DNA of 64,000 nucleotides from Dactylis glomerata (GCA_007115705.1 QXEO01001570.1:481840-545839), one strand, 5' to 3'; counted from the first letter of the stretch, positions 9,700 to 21,676 are shown. The notes: a model not told the origin generated them from the sequence alone. Numbers and translations are program-made.

Positions 9700-12171
9700 A
9701 TGGACACCTCTCCGAGTGAGGGCTCGGGTCAAGTTTCCATGGGTGAGTTCAAATCTTTGGAATCATCCATGGCTTCCATGACAACTCAAGTAAATGAGTT
9801 GCGTGAAATGATAGCGCAACTCTTGCAAGCTAAAACTACTAATGCTCCTCCACCTTCGGAAAAACCCGCTACTCCACAAGTGGAGAATGTGGTAATTGAT
9901 GTGGAGGGCACCGATAAAAATGGCGATGCTAAGTCTTCCTCCAAGGGAGACGGGAAAGGTGAATTCCCTCCTTGGTATTCACCCGACCCGCCGGTTCCTC
10001 ACCCTCATATTAACAATAGAGGAGATCCACCTAAGCTTGATGCATTAAACTTTGGTCAATGGTAATATCAAATGATCTCTCATATGCGCAGTTCTTGCAT
10101 CGAGCTTTGGAGGATCGTTGAGGAAGGATTCAAGGCCGTGGATCCCCACAACATGACAAGAAGAGAGACGGTTGATAGCCAACTCAATGCTACCACTCTT
10201 CACATGATTCAAGTCGCCGTGGGATCCAAGGACTTGCCTCACATCCAACACTTCTCCACCGCCAAAGAAGCTTGGCAAGGACTCTCCGACGTCTTTGTTG
10301 GCAACGAGAGCATGAAGAAAACAAGATATATTGCCTTCTCAAATCAAGCGGAGGGTTTCTTCATGATGGATGGTGAGGATCATCAAGAGATGTATAGAAG
10401 ACTCAAGGCTATTGCTACCACCTTCAAGAATCTCGGTGCTCACCATATTGATGATGAGTGGATCAAGATGAAGTACATTCTTTCTCTCACTCCATATGAG
10501 CCCGCGGATGTGAAGAGTGTTCAAGGAAAGCACAACTTCAATGAGATGACCTCCAATCAAGTGATGCAAGAGATTCAAGCCTACAAGGTTTCCGCACAAA
10601 ATGCGGAAGATGCCCGTGCCCGTGCCATAGGAATGCAAAGAAGCTCTAATCTTGCATTGAAAGCAAGTGTGGTTGATAAAGAGGTTCCTCTTCAAGCGAA
10701 TATTGAAGCAAGACTAGAGATGTGTCCCGAGGACATAAGGCATGAGTACAATGAGCACATGGCCTTCTATGGAAAAACCTTTTGGGTTGATCCACACAAG
10801 GCCAAAGAAGACAATCAAAGAAGAAGCAAGTCAAATGGCTATCAAAGGAATGACAACAATGGTCAAAGGGTGAGGACTTGCTACAATTGCAATGATAGAT
10901 TTCACTTCGTTGCCGAGTGCCCGTATGAGAAGAGAGAAGACCATGGTGGAAAGCTCATATTCAAGAACAAGACCAAGTCACCATCCAAGAAGCCTTTTGT
11001 GAAGAAGGGTGGACCAAAGAGGAAGCAACCAAAGTTTGTGTTCTTGACTCAAGAAGAGTACTCCGCAAGTGAGAGTGATGAAGAAGAAACCACAACTAGT
11101 GAGATGGCCGCAATGGCAACCACCTCCACTTCCTCCACATCACTCTTTGAATCCCCCAATGAGGACTCTCTTCTCAAGAACGTCAAATGCCTTATGGCCA
11201 AGTCTTTCGAGGTATCACCCACATCTTTCTCTTCCTCTAAGACAAATGATGCTTCCTTGAATGATCTTGCTAGTCTTAGAGTAAAGGAAGAAATTATTGC
11301 TTTTGATGACTATGTGTCTAGTGTAGATGGCATTCATAAGATTCACTTTGAACGTCTATTGAGCCAATATGGTAAAACTCTTGAAAAACTAGATGAACAA
11401 ATGAGGCTTGAAAGAGAATATGCTCAAGATATTGCCTCACTAACCGAGTCTCTTGAAGAAGAGCAAGAGGAACGAGCAACTCTTGAAGAGAAGCTCGATT
11501 CCATTGAGGAAGCTAATAATGAAGTGGTTTCCAAACTCACTAAAGAGCGTGACCATGCTCGTGCTAAAGTAAAAATGCTTAAAAAGGAAAAGGTTGAATT
11601 TGGTGTTGGTCATGATATACTTGTTAAGGATTTAGAAGATCTTGACAAGGCTCACAAGGCCTTGAAAAGTGAACACTCTATTCTTACCAAGTCACATGAA
11701 CAACTTCAAATTCAATTGACTAAGAATAATGTGCCTAGTTCTTCTACTTCTACCTGTGATCATGCAAATGTCATTGAAGAAAATGCTACGTTGAAAGATG
11801 AGCTTGCCAAGTCCTCCATTCCCATAGGTGAGAAAAACTTGAATGACCTTTTGAGTAAGCAAAATGCATTTGGTGATAAAACGGGGATTGGCTATGTCTC
11901 AAAGAAGAAGAAGAAGAACAACAAGAAGAAGAAGGCCAAGCCCGCACAAGCAAAGAAGGATCCTATTGTGGGTGGCAAAGCCACTCATGATGATCATGCG
12001 GGAATTGCTAACCCTCACTATGTTTTATTTCATGATTATTATGGTGATGTTTATGCAAAATATGTTGGTCCAAATGATGGTTATGTTGCTTGGTCTATTT
12101 GGGTTCCAAAGACCCTTGTTGCTAACAAAAGAGGACCCATTGAAAAATGGGGACCTAAAACCAAGCAATGA
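9700..12171 (+). pseudogene. gag: C1 gag, with one nonsense codon
   Basis: From ATG 9700 the frame reads 121 codons, a TAA at 10063-10065, then continues in the same frame from 10066 to TGA at 12169-12171 (823 codons). The stop falls inside a conserved part of Copia Gag (LNFGQW, then the IELWRIVEEG region), so it looks like a point mutation. A CCHC zinc knuckle (CYNCNDRFHFVAEC) lies at about 10878-10919. A long coiled-coil stretch follows (about 11330-11720) and a Lys-rich run near 11900. Large Gags with coiled coils are typical of SIRE/Maximus elements. Pol lies in the +1 frame behind a TAG at 12179, so a further indel or a recoding site separates them. Confidence 0.85.
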
Positions 12172-12181
12172 TCTCTTGTAG

Positions 12182-15100
12182 GACTATGCTTCCGGTGGAT
12201 CAAAATGGGTGCTTGATAGTGGATGCACAAGTCATATGACCGGAAGCAAGAAGATTATGACGGAGATGAGACCAAATGACAATCATATAACCGTCACTTA
12301 TGGAGATATGTCACAATCCGAGGTATTGGGTCTTGGCAAGGTGGTGGTCGCACCGGATATTTCCCTTGTGGACGTCATGCTTGTTGAGACCCTAGGTTAT
12401 AATTTACTCTCAGTTCGTGCACTTGGTAAGATGGGCTTTGCCGTCTTCATTGATAATGATATTGTGGTACTCTTGTGGAGCAAGTCTCTAAAGGTCGCTT
12501 TCGTTGGACACATTGAAAATAACTTGTATGTGGTGGACTTTTCGGGGAAAACCACTACAAGTGCAATGTGTTTATTTGGAAAGGCCGATGTGGGTTGGCT
12601 TTGGCATCGCCGTTTATCCCATGTCAATATGAGAACTTTGCAAAGCCTTCACAAGGGTGGCCACATACTCGGACTAAAAGAGAATGTTTCTTTTGCCAAA
12701 GATCGTGTTTGCAGGGCTTGCGTTCTAGGAAAAATGCATGATTCTCCCCACCCAAGCAAGACTATCATTTCTTCCAAGAGGATCTTGGAGCTCCTTCATG
12801 TGGATCTTTTTGGTCCTCCCTCTCATGCAAGTCTTGGTGGGAAGAAATATTGTTTGGTGATTGTTGATGACTATTCAAGATATACTTGGGTTTACTTCTT
12901 CAAGCATAAGAGTGAGACTCAACAAACCGTCATCGACTTTGCCAAGGAAGTTGAACGTCAACATGGGCAAACTATTTTGGCAATAAGAAGTGACAATGGC
13001 TCGGAGTTCAAGAACTACACCTTAAATGGATTTCTTAGTGATGAGGGGATTCGTCATCAATATTCCGCTGCATATACCCCTCAACAAAATGGTGTAGCCG
13101 AAAGGAAGAACCGGACTCTTATGGATTTGGCTAGGTCCATGTTGGCGGAGTTTAAGTCTCCATACAACTTTTGGGCCGAAGCTATCTCTACGGCTTGTCA
13201 TTCTTCAAACCGGCTCTTCCTCCGCAAAGGCCTAAACAAGACTCCATATGAAATTCTCACCGGAAGCAAGCCCAACATCTCCTACTACCGGGTTTTCGGG
13301 TGTAAGTGTTTCTTTAAAAGAAAAGGAGTTCGTTTAGGTAAATTTGATCCAAAAGCAATAGAAGGTATTTTTGTTGGTTATGGTGCCGAATCCCACACTT
13401 ATAGAGTCTTCAACAAGTCCACCGGACGTGTTGAAGAATCTTGTAGTGTGGTATTCGAAGAGAATGATAGCTCCCAAGGGGGGCGAGATGTTGTTTCTTG
13501 TGATGTAGATGATGAAATACCTCGAGAAGCCATAGGAAGAATGGGCGTGGGATTTTTCCGCCCCATTGAGGGACACCTTGTGGCCGACCGGGAAGGACTA
13601 TGCTCTACTCAAGTGGAGCCTTCATCGTCACAAGCTCAACAAGCCTCTCCCAAGGAAGCAACTAGTGCACCAACCGAAGAACAAGACAAGGACCTTCATG
13701 AAGAAGAAGGGGCACCACCATCCTCTCCGGTTATCTCAACCGCCCCCAATTCTTCACAAGACCAAGATCAAACTACTCATGAAGATAATGATGATCAAGG
13801 TCAATTTGATGGTCAAGACGGGGACCAAAATGATCAAGATGATCAAGTATCTCCTTCAAGGTCTAATGAGGAGATCGAAGCCCGTCGCAAGAAAAGAGTT
13901 GAAAGAGATTTGGAACTTAAAGGTCATACCCTTGAGAGGGTTATTGGAGATTTAAGAAGCAAAGTGTCAACTCGGCGTCAATTGGCACAATTTAGCTCTC
14001 ATCATGCTTATATCTCCATGGTTGAACCCAAGAAAGTATTTGAAGCACTTGAAGATCCGGATTGGTTGGATGCTATGCATGAAGAACTCAACAACTTCAA
14101 GCGCAATAATGTATGGGTGTTAGTAGAGAAGCCAAAGGAGTGCCGCAATGTGATTGGCACAAAGTGGATATTCAAGAACAAGCAAGATGAGCATGGAATT
14201 GTTGTGAGGAACAAGGCAAGATTGGTTGCTCAAGGTTTCTCTCAAGTTGAAGGCATTGACTTTGGAGAAACTTATGCTCCCGTGGCTCATCTTGAGTCCA
14301 TCCGTATCCTTCTTGCATATGCCACTCATCATAATTTTAAGTTGCAACAAATGGATGTTAAGAGTGCATTTCTTAATGGTCCATTGAAAGAGGAAGTGTA
14401 TGTTAAGCAACCCCCGGGGTTTGAGGATCTCAACTTCCCTAACCATGTCTACAAACTCCATAAGGCACTCTATGGCCTTAAACAAGCCCCACGTGCGTGG
14501 TATGAGCACCTTAGGGAGTTGTTGGTAGACCGTGGGTTTGAAGTTGGGCAAATCGATCCTACTCTTTTTACTAAGAGGGTCAATGGGGAGCTTTTCGTAT
14601 GCCAACTATATGTTGATGATATTATCTTTGGCTCTACTAACAAAGCTTTTAATGATGAATTTTCAAAGCTTATGACCGATAGGTTCGAGATGTCTATGAT
14701 GGGCGAAATGAAGTTCTTTCTTGGTTTTGAAATCAAGCAATTGAAAGAAGGGACTTTCATCTATCAAGCCAAATATGTCCAAGACATGCTCAAGAGGTTC
14801 AAGATGAAGGAACTTAATGGGGCCGCAACACCAATGGCCACAAAATGTCATCTTGAACTTGATCCCAATGGTAAAGATGTGGATCAAAAGGTATACCGCT
14901 CTATGATCGGTTCATTGCTTTACCTTTGTGCATCTAGACCCGATATTGTGTTGAGTGTAGGTGTGTGTGCAAGGTATCAAGCCGCTCCTAAAGAAAGCCA
15001 CCTTATGGCGGTTAAGAGAATCTTTCGATATTTGGTTCATACCCCAACTTATGGGCTTTGGTATCCCAAAGGCTCGGATTTCTCTCTTTGTGGCTTCACG

Positions 15101-15562
15101 GATTCGGATTGGGCCGGTGACAAGGATGATAGGAAATCAACCTCCGGAGCTTGCCAATTTCTTGGTAGGTCTTTGGTGTGTTGGTCTTCTAAGAAGCAAA
15201 ATTGTATTTCTCTCTCCACCGCCGAAGCCGAATACATTGCCGCCGCAAGTGGATGCACTCAATTGTTATGGATGAGGCAAACTTTGAAGGAATACGGTGT
15301 CAATTGTGACAAAGTGCCTCTTTTATGTGACAATGAAAGTGCTATCAAGATCGCCTATAATCCGGTGCAACATTCAAGAACCAAGCATATTGAGATCCGG
15401 AATCATTTCATTAGGGATCATGTTGCCCGCGGGGATATTGAGCTTGCCTATGTTTGCACCAAGGATCAACTTGCCGATATATTCACGAAGCCTCTTGATG
15501 AAGCAAGATTTGGATATTTGAGGAATGAGCTAAATATCATCGATTTGAGGAGTGTGGCTTGA
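12182..15562 (+). CDS. pol: C1 pol: protease, integrase, reverse transcriptase, RNase H
   Basis: The frame is open from 12182 to TGA at 15560-15562. Domains in order: aspartic protease (DSGCTSHMTG, about 12215); GAG-pre-integrase zinc domain (HRRLSH with a later CRAC, about 12605-12725); integrase DDE core (D in HVDLFGP, D in SDNGSEF, E in NGVAERKN; about 12800-13110); RT from about 14110 with GYLKQAP-like GLKQAPRAW and catalytic YVDD at about 14610; RNase H with DSDWAGD and SLSTAEAEY (about 15100-15240). No internal stop is seen. There is no ATG at the left end, so expression would need fusion to Gag by frameshift or readthrough. This is the best preserved pol in the window. Confidence 0.93.
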   Translation, partial: DYASGGSKWVLDSGCTSHMTGSKKIMTEMRPNDNHITVTYGDMSQSEVLGLGKVVVAPDISLVDVMLVETLGYNLLSVRALGKMGFAVFIDNDIVVLLWSKSLKVAFVGHIENNLYVVDFSGKTTTSAMCLFGKADVGWLWHRRLSHVNMRTLQSLHKGGHILGLKENVSFAKDRVCRACVLGKMHDSPHPSKTIISSKRILELLHVDLFGPPSHASLGGKKYCLVIVDDYSRYTWVYFFKHKSETQQTVIDFAKEVERQHGQTILAIRSDNGSEFKNYTLNGFLSDEGIRHQYSAAYTPQQNGVAERKNRTLMDLARSMLAEFKSPYNFWAEAISTACHSSNRLFLRKGLNKTPYEILTGSKPNISYYRVFGCKCFFKRKGVRLGKFDPKAIEGIFVGYGAESHTYRVFNKSTGRVEESCSVVFEENDSSQGGRDVVSCDVDDEIPREAIGRMGVGFFRPIEGHLVADREGLCSTQVEPSSSQAQQASPKEATSAPTEEQDKDLHEEEGAPPSSPVISTAPNSSQDQDQTTHEDNDDQGQFDGQDGDQNDQDDQVSPSRSNEEIEARRKKRVERDLELKGHTLERVIGDLRSKVSTRRQLAQFSSHHAYISMVEPKKVFEALEDPDWLDAMHEELNNFKRNNVWVLVEKPKECRNVIGTKWIFKNKQDEHGIVVRNKARLVAQGFSQVEGIDFGETYAPVAHLESIRILLAYATHHNFKLQQMDVKSAFLNGPLKEEVYVKQPPGFEDLNFPNHVYKLHKALYGLKQAPRAWYEHLRELLVDRGFEVGQIDPTLFTKRVNGELFVCQLYVDDIIFGSTNKAFNDEFSKLMTDRFEMSMMGEMKFFLGFEIKQLKEGTFIYQAKYVQDMLKRFKMKELNGAATPMATKCHLELDPNGKDVDQKVYRSMIGSLLYLCASRPDIVLSVGVCARYQAAPKESHLMAVKRIFRYLVHTPTYGLWYPKGSDFSLCGFTDSDWAGDKDDRKSTSGACQFLGRSLVCWSSKKQNCISLSTAEAEYIAAASGCTQLLWMRQTLKEYGVNCDKVPLLCDNESAIKIAYNPVQHSRTKHIEIRNHFIRDHVARGDIELAYVCTKDQLADIFTKPLDEARFGYLRNELNIIDLRSVA

Positions 15563-16357
15563 ACATCTTGCAAATACACCTATATTTCAATGCTTGTTTG
15601 GTTTAGGTGTGGGCATGGAGATAGGGGGAGTGCGGTCCTAATTAATTGGGCTATCCCTCCCCCCATAATGCCAATAGTAATCATATCATTCTCTTAATAT
15701 CATTTTATGATTTTTGAGCTTCAATGACGAGTAGTGGTTATGGACTCAAGATACATCTTCGCGGTCCAATGCCATAACACTCAAACATGGTGGCTTCGGC
15801 CACCGACCTCTTCTTTTCGAAGAGTTGATTCATTGCATATCTTATTTGAGGTTTGGTGTTCTCTCCCGATGTTATTTCTTATTTTTGATATGGGAAGGCA
15901 CTTGCATTGGATTTTTAGTCGATTTGCTCTTGCAATGTTAAGTGCCGAGAACCACTCCGTGTTTGCTCTCTCACCTAAGCCATCCTCTCTCAAGACATCT
16001 ATCTATGCACACGAGTTCAAATTTTTCATCAAAACAACATCTGTTTTTGAAAATTTCGAGTTGGCCAGTTTGCTGGCTCCAGGCCGGAATATCCGCCCTC
16101 TCTGGGCCGGAATATCCGGGGGGCCGGATTATCCGCCCCTTCCTGGCCGGATAATCCGGCCGTAGTGACCCTGGGTATATAAGGGGCTGGGTCGGGCTGC
16201 CCTAGGGCAGTTCCCTCCCCACCCCTTCCAGGTGCTCCCTGCCGCCGCCGCCTCCTTCCCATCGCCGCCGCCGGAGCTCCGGCCAACCTTTTGGCCTGAT
16301 TTCTTCGGAGGTTGCTCTCCTTCTCCTCTGGAAGGCATTCACCAAGCGGATTTCGCA
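15563..16357 (+). other. C1 spacer between pol and ORF3
   Basis: Non-coding DNA of about 0.8 kb. It contains GGCCGGATWATCC words like those in the LTR at 16082-16162, followed closely by TATATAAG (16174-16181). That resembles the arrangement in the LTR promoter, so an internal promoter for ORF3 is possible. No coding frame is convincing. Confidence 0.5.
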
Positions 16358-18240
16358 ATGGATGCGGGTATTGTCCTTCTCCTTGGATGTGACTTTACCC
16401 TTTCTTGTTCTTGGTGATTTTGCTCTCTAGGTGTTGTTTATCTTGTTTATGAATCATGTTGTATGAACACTTTCCCCGATCTATCAAATTGATATCTGCA
16501 GCAAGTTGTAGAAGAAACTTTCGGGGGGCCGGATTATCCGGCCACCCCTGGCCGGATAATCCGGCCTGGGATTTTACTGCAACATCTTTTTATATTTGCT
16601 GCTGTCAATTTGGTTCATTTAGTGGAATTTGCTTGTTCATCCTTCATGATTCGTTGATCCTTTCCGATACTCGTGTGCATACGCTTATCCCCATGCTCTC
16701 CGTGCATCTCTCTTTCACAGGTGGTCCGAGTATGCCGAAGCGCAAGCGTCGGCTTGTTCGGAATGAGGAAGGAGTTCTTCTGGATGAGATTGCTATCCGG
16801 CGGGCACAGAGGGAAGCTGCTAGGAAGGCTGAGCAGGAGAAAGCTGCCAAGGTTGCCAAAGCTCGTGCCCGTCGTCGCAAAGGCAAATAGCCTCGTCCTG
16901 ACTACAAGAAGATGCCAGAGGCCGAGTACATTCTTGTGCGGAGGAACAATTGGTATGCTACTGCAAGAGATGAAGACATTGAAGACAGGGGTTTCTGGAA
17001 TGAGGAGCAGTGGGGGATTTTTCGTGATATTTATGAGCCTTTCAAGAATCCTTGCCGTCCAATGCATCCGATTGACTTTGATCACCTCCGCAGCAAGTCT
17101 TACTTTGATGAAGCACTATCTGTGATTGAGAAGATGGGTTTGATGGGGCTGGCCAACATTCAATGCGACTACAATCCCGGTCTTATCAAGCAGTTCTATG
17201 CTACTTTGGTGATTTTGCCCAATGCTCAGAAATCTATGAAGTGGATGACCGGCGAACATGAGTGCACATCAGACTTTCCTACGTTTGCCTCTCTCTTGGG
17301 GTATGCGTACAATGGAGAGACTCCAGTGGGTCGGCGTATCCACAACCCGGGGAACAAGCCTGACAAGGACAAGCTCCATGACCTCTATGACTCCACAGGT
17401 GTTGTGGGCTTCATCAATGGCCTACATCCGCTTTATGATCAGCTGGTCCGCATTTTCAGGGAGAACATTGCTCCTAGTGGTGGCAACAATGATGCCATTC
17501 GCACCTCTCTGGTTGATCTGCTTGCTTTTGCTCATGAGTGTGCCACGTCGACTGACCCTGCTGAGGACTTTACCCTTGATGTGATGGATTTCATCTTCTA
17601 TGAGATCAAGGATGCTATTATTCAGAGTAACACTGTGCCATATGCTCCTTTCATCATGCTTCTCATTAAGCATGTCCTTGGAGACTATGATATTCATGAT
17701 GACTGTGTGGAGCACAAAGTCAAGAAGATGTACATCAAGAGAAAGGCGAAATCTGCTCCTTCAGCTACATATCCTGACACTTTCATGGCTGATGCGAGGA
17801 CTAGTGCTACTGCTCGTGAACAAAGGGCTGCTGCATCTGTTGTGTCTAGGGAGGTGAGGAAGCTCAGCTGGTTTGAGCGGAATGTTCTGTGCATGAAGGT
17901 AGAGATCCACCGTGAGAACTACCAGGCCTATGTCGAGAGGAAGAGCATCCAGGACACTCAGCAGCTTATCCTTCACCGTCTCAGTGGTGCTCAGACCGCC
18001 GATCCCACTCCTACTGCTCCTGTGGCCTATGAAGCTTGGAACATCGACCGCTACAACTGGATGGATATGCAGCAACATCTCTTTGATGCTCCAGATGCTC
18101 CCGCAGGAGGTGCTCGTGCAGAGGCTGAGGAGGACTTTGAGGCTGAGGAGGACTTTGATGATGAGGATGAAGATGCTGGAGATGACGAGGGTGATGGCGG
18201 AGATTATGATGATGAGGACTTCGATGATGTGGACGAGTGA
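16358..18240 (+). CDS. C1 third ORF, spliced leader exon, with an in-frame UAG
   Basis: Proposed exons are 16358-16367 (ATG GAT GCG G) and 16721-18240. The donor GTATTG at 16368 and acceptor TTTCACAG ending at 16720 join in frame into a basic N-terminus (MPKRKRRL, from 16732) that resembles a nuclear localisation signal. The frame meets TAG at 16888-16890, then stays open from 16891 to TGA at 18238-18240. The middle (about 16960-17760) resembles the putative plant transposon protein domain seen in many grass elements. The C-terminus is a run of Asp and Glu. I see no signal peptide or clear membrane segment, so envelope is not a good name although SIRE elements often have an env-like ORF here. 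Function unknown. UAG may be a mutation or a readthrough site. Confidence 0.6.
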
Positions 18241-18773
18241 TTTCTCGGGACGTGTAGCATCGCTCTTCTCCCTTTTTGGTGTCTTGATGCCAAAGGGGGA
18301 GAAGTAGTTCTATTAGGAATTTGTCGGGATTTGCATGGGTGGAAACACAAGCTTGCGCGCTTATCATTCTTTGGCGCTTGTGTTCCTTCTTATTTCGTTT
18401 GTCTTAAGTCGAACTTTGTGTGTGGTTGAACTTCGTGTCGTTTATATGCTACCATGTGGTGTATGAGACTATGTCATATGTTCTTAATATGCTATGTGGA
18501 TCATTATGTGTTGTTCACTTATTTTTATCAGCTCATGGTTATTGGTGAAATGTCTATGGAATTATTGCCCGGCATATCATATTATCATATTCGGGATTCC
18601 ATAATCCATAATATTTGAGTTATCTATGCAATGGTATGTCTCTTCTAAACTCATTGGTGAAGTTGCACACATCTAGGGGGAGCTATGTATTTTGATCAAT
18701 TATTTGTTGTTTGAATTATTCGACCTTTCTTGCAAATCCTAGTGTTGTCATCTAACACCAAAAAGGGGGAGAT
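18241..18773 (+). other. C1 3' non-coding region and polypurine tract
   Basis: AT-rich DNA without a frame. It ends in AAAAAGGGGGAGAT just before the 3' LTR, a typical Copia plus-strand primer. A second purine run, AAAGGGGGAGAAG, lies at 18291-18305. Confidence 0.75.
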
Positions 18774-19944
18774 TGAAAGTGCAAACTTTGTTTCCCTCAG
18801 ATTTTGTGTGTTAGATAACAACATTAGTGATACTAATTGTGTGCTAAGATTTGCAGGATTATTATTTGAAGAATTGCCAGGCCGGATTATCCGGCCAGGG
18901 GTGGCCGGATAATCCGCCCCCTCTGGGGTGGCCGAAAAACGGCTAAGGACTTATCGCGGCGTCACCCAGATAGGGGGGCCGGATATTCCGGCCAGGGGCC
19001 GGATAATCCGGCCAGCCGGATAATCCGCCCCAGCTTTGGCCGGATAATCCGCCCTCCCCCGGGGGTGGCTGAAATTCTGCTAAGGACCTGGCGCGGCGTC
19101 ACCCAGATAGGGGGGGCGGATAATCCGGCCAGGGGCCGGATTATCCGGCCAGCCGGATAATCCGGCCCAACTTTGGCCGGATTATCCGCCCCTCCAACTC
19201 AGCAACGGCTACATTTTGGGAGGGGCTATATATACCCCTCCCCTTCTTCTACCTCAAGCTGCTCGAGCTGTGAAGAAAGAGACCCCATTTTGGAGCCACC
19301 AAATTCGCAAGATCTCCTCCCTCAACCCACCAAAGTCATTGATCTTTGGAGAATCGAAGGAGAAGGCCTTGATCTACATCCTCACCGAAGCGATTTGATT
19401 TCCCCTCTCATTTGCTTGAGGGCCCTTTGGTCTTGGGTTCCCTTGTGTCCCTTGACCTTGTTTGTGTGATTGAAATCTTGATACTTGTTGATTGAGATCT
19501 TTGTGGTGCTTGGGAGCCTCCAATTCAGTTGTGGAGTGGTGCCCCAAGTTTTGTAAAGGCCGGTTCCGCCTTGAGGAATCCCTTAGTGGAAAGTGAGCTA
19601 GGCCTTTGTGGTGGAAGCTTGCACCGGAGAATAGGGTGAGCCTTTGTGGCGTTGGTTAGGCCTTTGTGGCAACCACACCCCTCCAACGTAGACGTACTTC
19701 CCCTAAAAAGGAAGGAACTACGGGAATTACATCCGTGTCTCCGTGTGCTCCACTCTCGGTTACCTCTATCCTTTATTGCCTTTACTACTTGTATCTTGCT
19801 TAGCTTATTTGTTGTCATATAGGTAAATTCACCATAGTTGCATGTCTAGAGAATTTACCTTTGTGTCAAGCCTAAATTGAAAAAGAATTAAAATTTGAGT
19901 AGCACCTATTCACCCCCCCTCTAGGTGCCCCTACGATCCGTTCA
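18774..19944 (+). repeat. C1 3' LTR
   Basis: It matches the 5' LTR at 8472-9650 except for about six substitutions and a few indels, such as a missing ATTA near 19082. The palindrome array is at 18880-19190 and the TATA box at 19227-19234. Confidence 0.93.
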
Positions 19945-19949
19945 GTTAT

Positions 19950-21676
19950 GCTTTACCCGCAGGGTTCGCAAAACGCGGGTACCCAAAGGATTCAAATTAC
20001 CGCACGACCAGAATAAGTACGACGGGTCGCAAGAACCTACCTTATGGATATCAGATTATCTACAGGCAGTGCAGATATTAGGAGGAACAAAAGCGACCGC
20101 AATGCAAAGTTTACAGCTGCACCTCACCGGCGCCGCACGGTCCTGGTTGAATACCCTACCCGACGAATCCATTGGAAGTTGGGGGGAACTCGAAAGTCAA
20201 TTCACAAGAAATTTTCGTTCCACCTATAAGCGCCCAGCATCACTGGAGGAAGTTAAAGCATGTATGCAGAGAAAAGGCGAAACGCTGCGTTCCTATATAC
20301 AACGCTGGAGTATAATAAAAAACTCAGCAGAGGACGTCTCCGACGAACGAGCAATAGACGCCTTTTCGGAAGGACTTCATCGCTCAGATCTTGTGGAAGA
20401 AATAGGAAGAACAAGACCTACGACAGTAGCTGAGCTAATGGAACAAGCCAACAAATTCGCTGATGGAGAGGACGCGTATAACAACAAAAGAGGACGTTCG
20501 CCAGAAGTCGACAGAATAAGTCGACAGAGGAGACAACATCGCAGCAGGGATGATCAAGGAAGGCGAAATCAGGTAGCCGCGGGTTACATATTAGAAGAAG
20601 AAGAAGGGTATGAAAGTAGGAGGTTTCAGACAAAAGGAGTAGAAAAATCGAGATACTCTGGTCCTTCGGCCGAGGATATGCTATACGGACCTTGTCGAAT
20701 CCACTACGCATATCTCGACGGGAAAAGGGTCTCAAATCATCAGATGAAGGATTGCAGAACATTCCTAAGGTTGCAAAGCGCCGTGGGCTCAAACCAAGAA
20801 AGGAGGCAAGGAGAAAGACACAGAAGTCAAGGATATCAAATGCAAAGACTAGCAAAGCACCTAGAGTCGAAAGTATACATATCAGCCATGATTCAACCAG
20901 TGCCAAAGTCAAAGAAAGAGCGAAAGAGCATATCCAGGCAAGTAAACTTAGCAATATCATCACCACCAGCAACCACAGAGTACCTACGGTGGTCAGAGCA
21001 ACCAATCAAGTTTAGTAGAGCAGACCACCCAAGAAAGGTTCCCAGGCCGGGTCACTCGCCTATGGTTCTAAAAGCGCAAATAGGAGGATATGACATCGGA
21101 AGAGTGTTCATGGATGCAGGGAGCGGCATAAACTTAATATATGCTCGAACACTAAAGGCAATGTGCATCTCGCTGACGAGTCTGAAGTCAACAGATTGCT
21201 CTTTCCACAGAATAGTACCAGGAGCAGCAAACTACCCGCTGGGAAGAATAGAACTCGATGTCTGCTTTGGCAGCAGCGAAAATTATAGAAGAGAGAAACT
21301 GGAGTTCGAAGTTATGGATTGGCCTTCACAATATCATGCAATCCTGGGGCGCCCAGCATTTGCAAAATTCATGGCAGTACCACACTACGCGTATCTGACG
21401 TTAAAAATTCCAGGGCCCAAAGGAACAATTACAGTACAAGGGAGCTTTGAAGTAGCCAACATATGCGACAGAGAATTCAACAGGATGGCGCAAACCTTCG
21501 GCATGACAGCAGAATATGAGAGGTTAAAAGGAGAAACAGATCATAACGTGCTACCCGACGTTGAACGATCCCTGCCAAATAAGGCTTTCGACACAACGCA
21601 GGACTCAAAGAAAATTTAGGTCCACCCTACTGATCCAAACAAGACAACATCAATTGCGGTAAACTTGGATCCCGCA
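19950..21676 (+). pseudogene. gag-pro: G1 gag C-terminal part and aspartic protease
   Basis: This continues the gag frame broken at 8471. It begins CFTRRVRKTRVPKGF, the start of the retrotransposon Gag core, conserved in G2 (42572) and G5 (minus, near 53490). The Gag core runs to about 20380. The aspartic protease has the active-site word FMDAGSGIN at about 21107-21133. A TAG at 21617-21619 replaces the CAG found in G5 and is a lesion of this copy. A second TAG at 21677-21679, just past this segment, is shared by all three family members and separates protease from RT. Confidence 0.85.

Larger units (their letters stand above)
8472..19944 (+). mobile_element. C1: SIRE/Maximus-like Ty1/Copia LTR retrotransposon, young
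   Basis: The LTRs are 8472-9650 and 18774-19944, with TSD GTTAT (8467-8471 and 19945-19949). Total 11.47 kb. Order: LTR, initiator-Met PBS, gag, pol (protease, integrase, RT, RNase H: Copia order), a spliced third ORF, PPT with AAAAAGGGGGAGAT, LTR. Large size, a third ORF after pol and this PPT type fit the SIRE/Maximus lineage. The LTRs differ by about six substitutions and a few small indels, so it inserted very recently, after G1. Pol is one open 1117-aa frame, but gag has a nonsense codon and ORF3 a UAG. Confidence 0.93.

Noticed and set aside
16912..18240. Calling the C1 third ORF an envelope gene
   Set aside because: There is no signal peptide, fusion-like segment or clear transmembrane helix; the sequence starts basic and ends acidic. 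Only its place after pol is env-like.
20418..21005. 195-aa hydrophobic minus-strand ORF opposite G1 gag-protease
   Set aside because: Shadow of the sense frame. The corresponding minus frames in G2 (42835-43578) and G5 differ in extent and are not maintained as the true antisense gene is.
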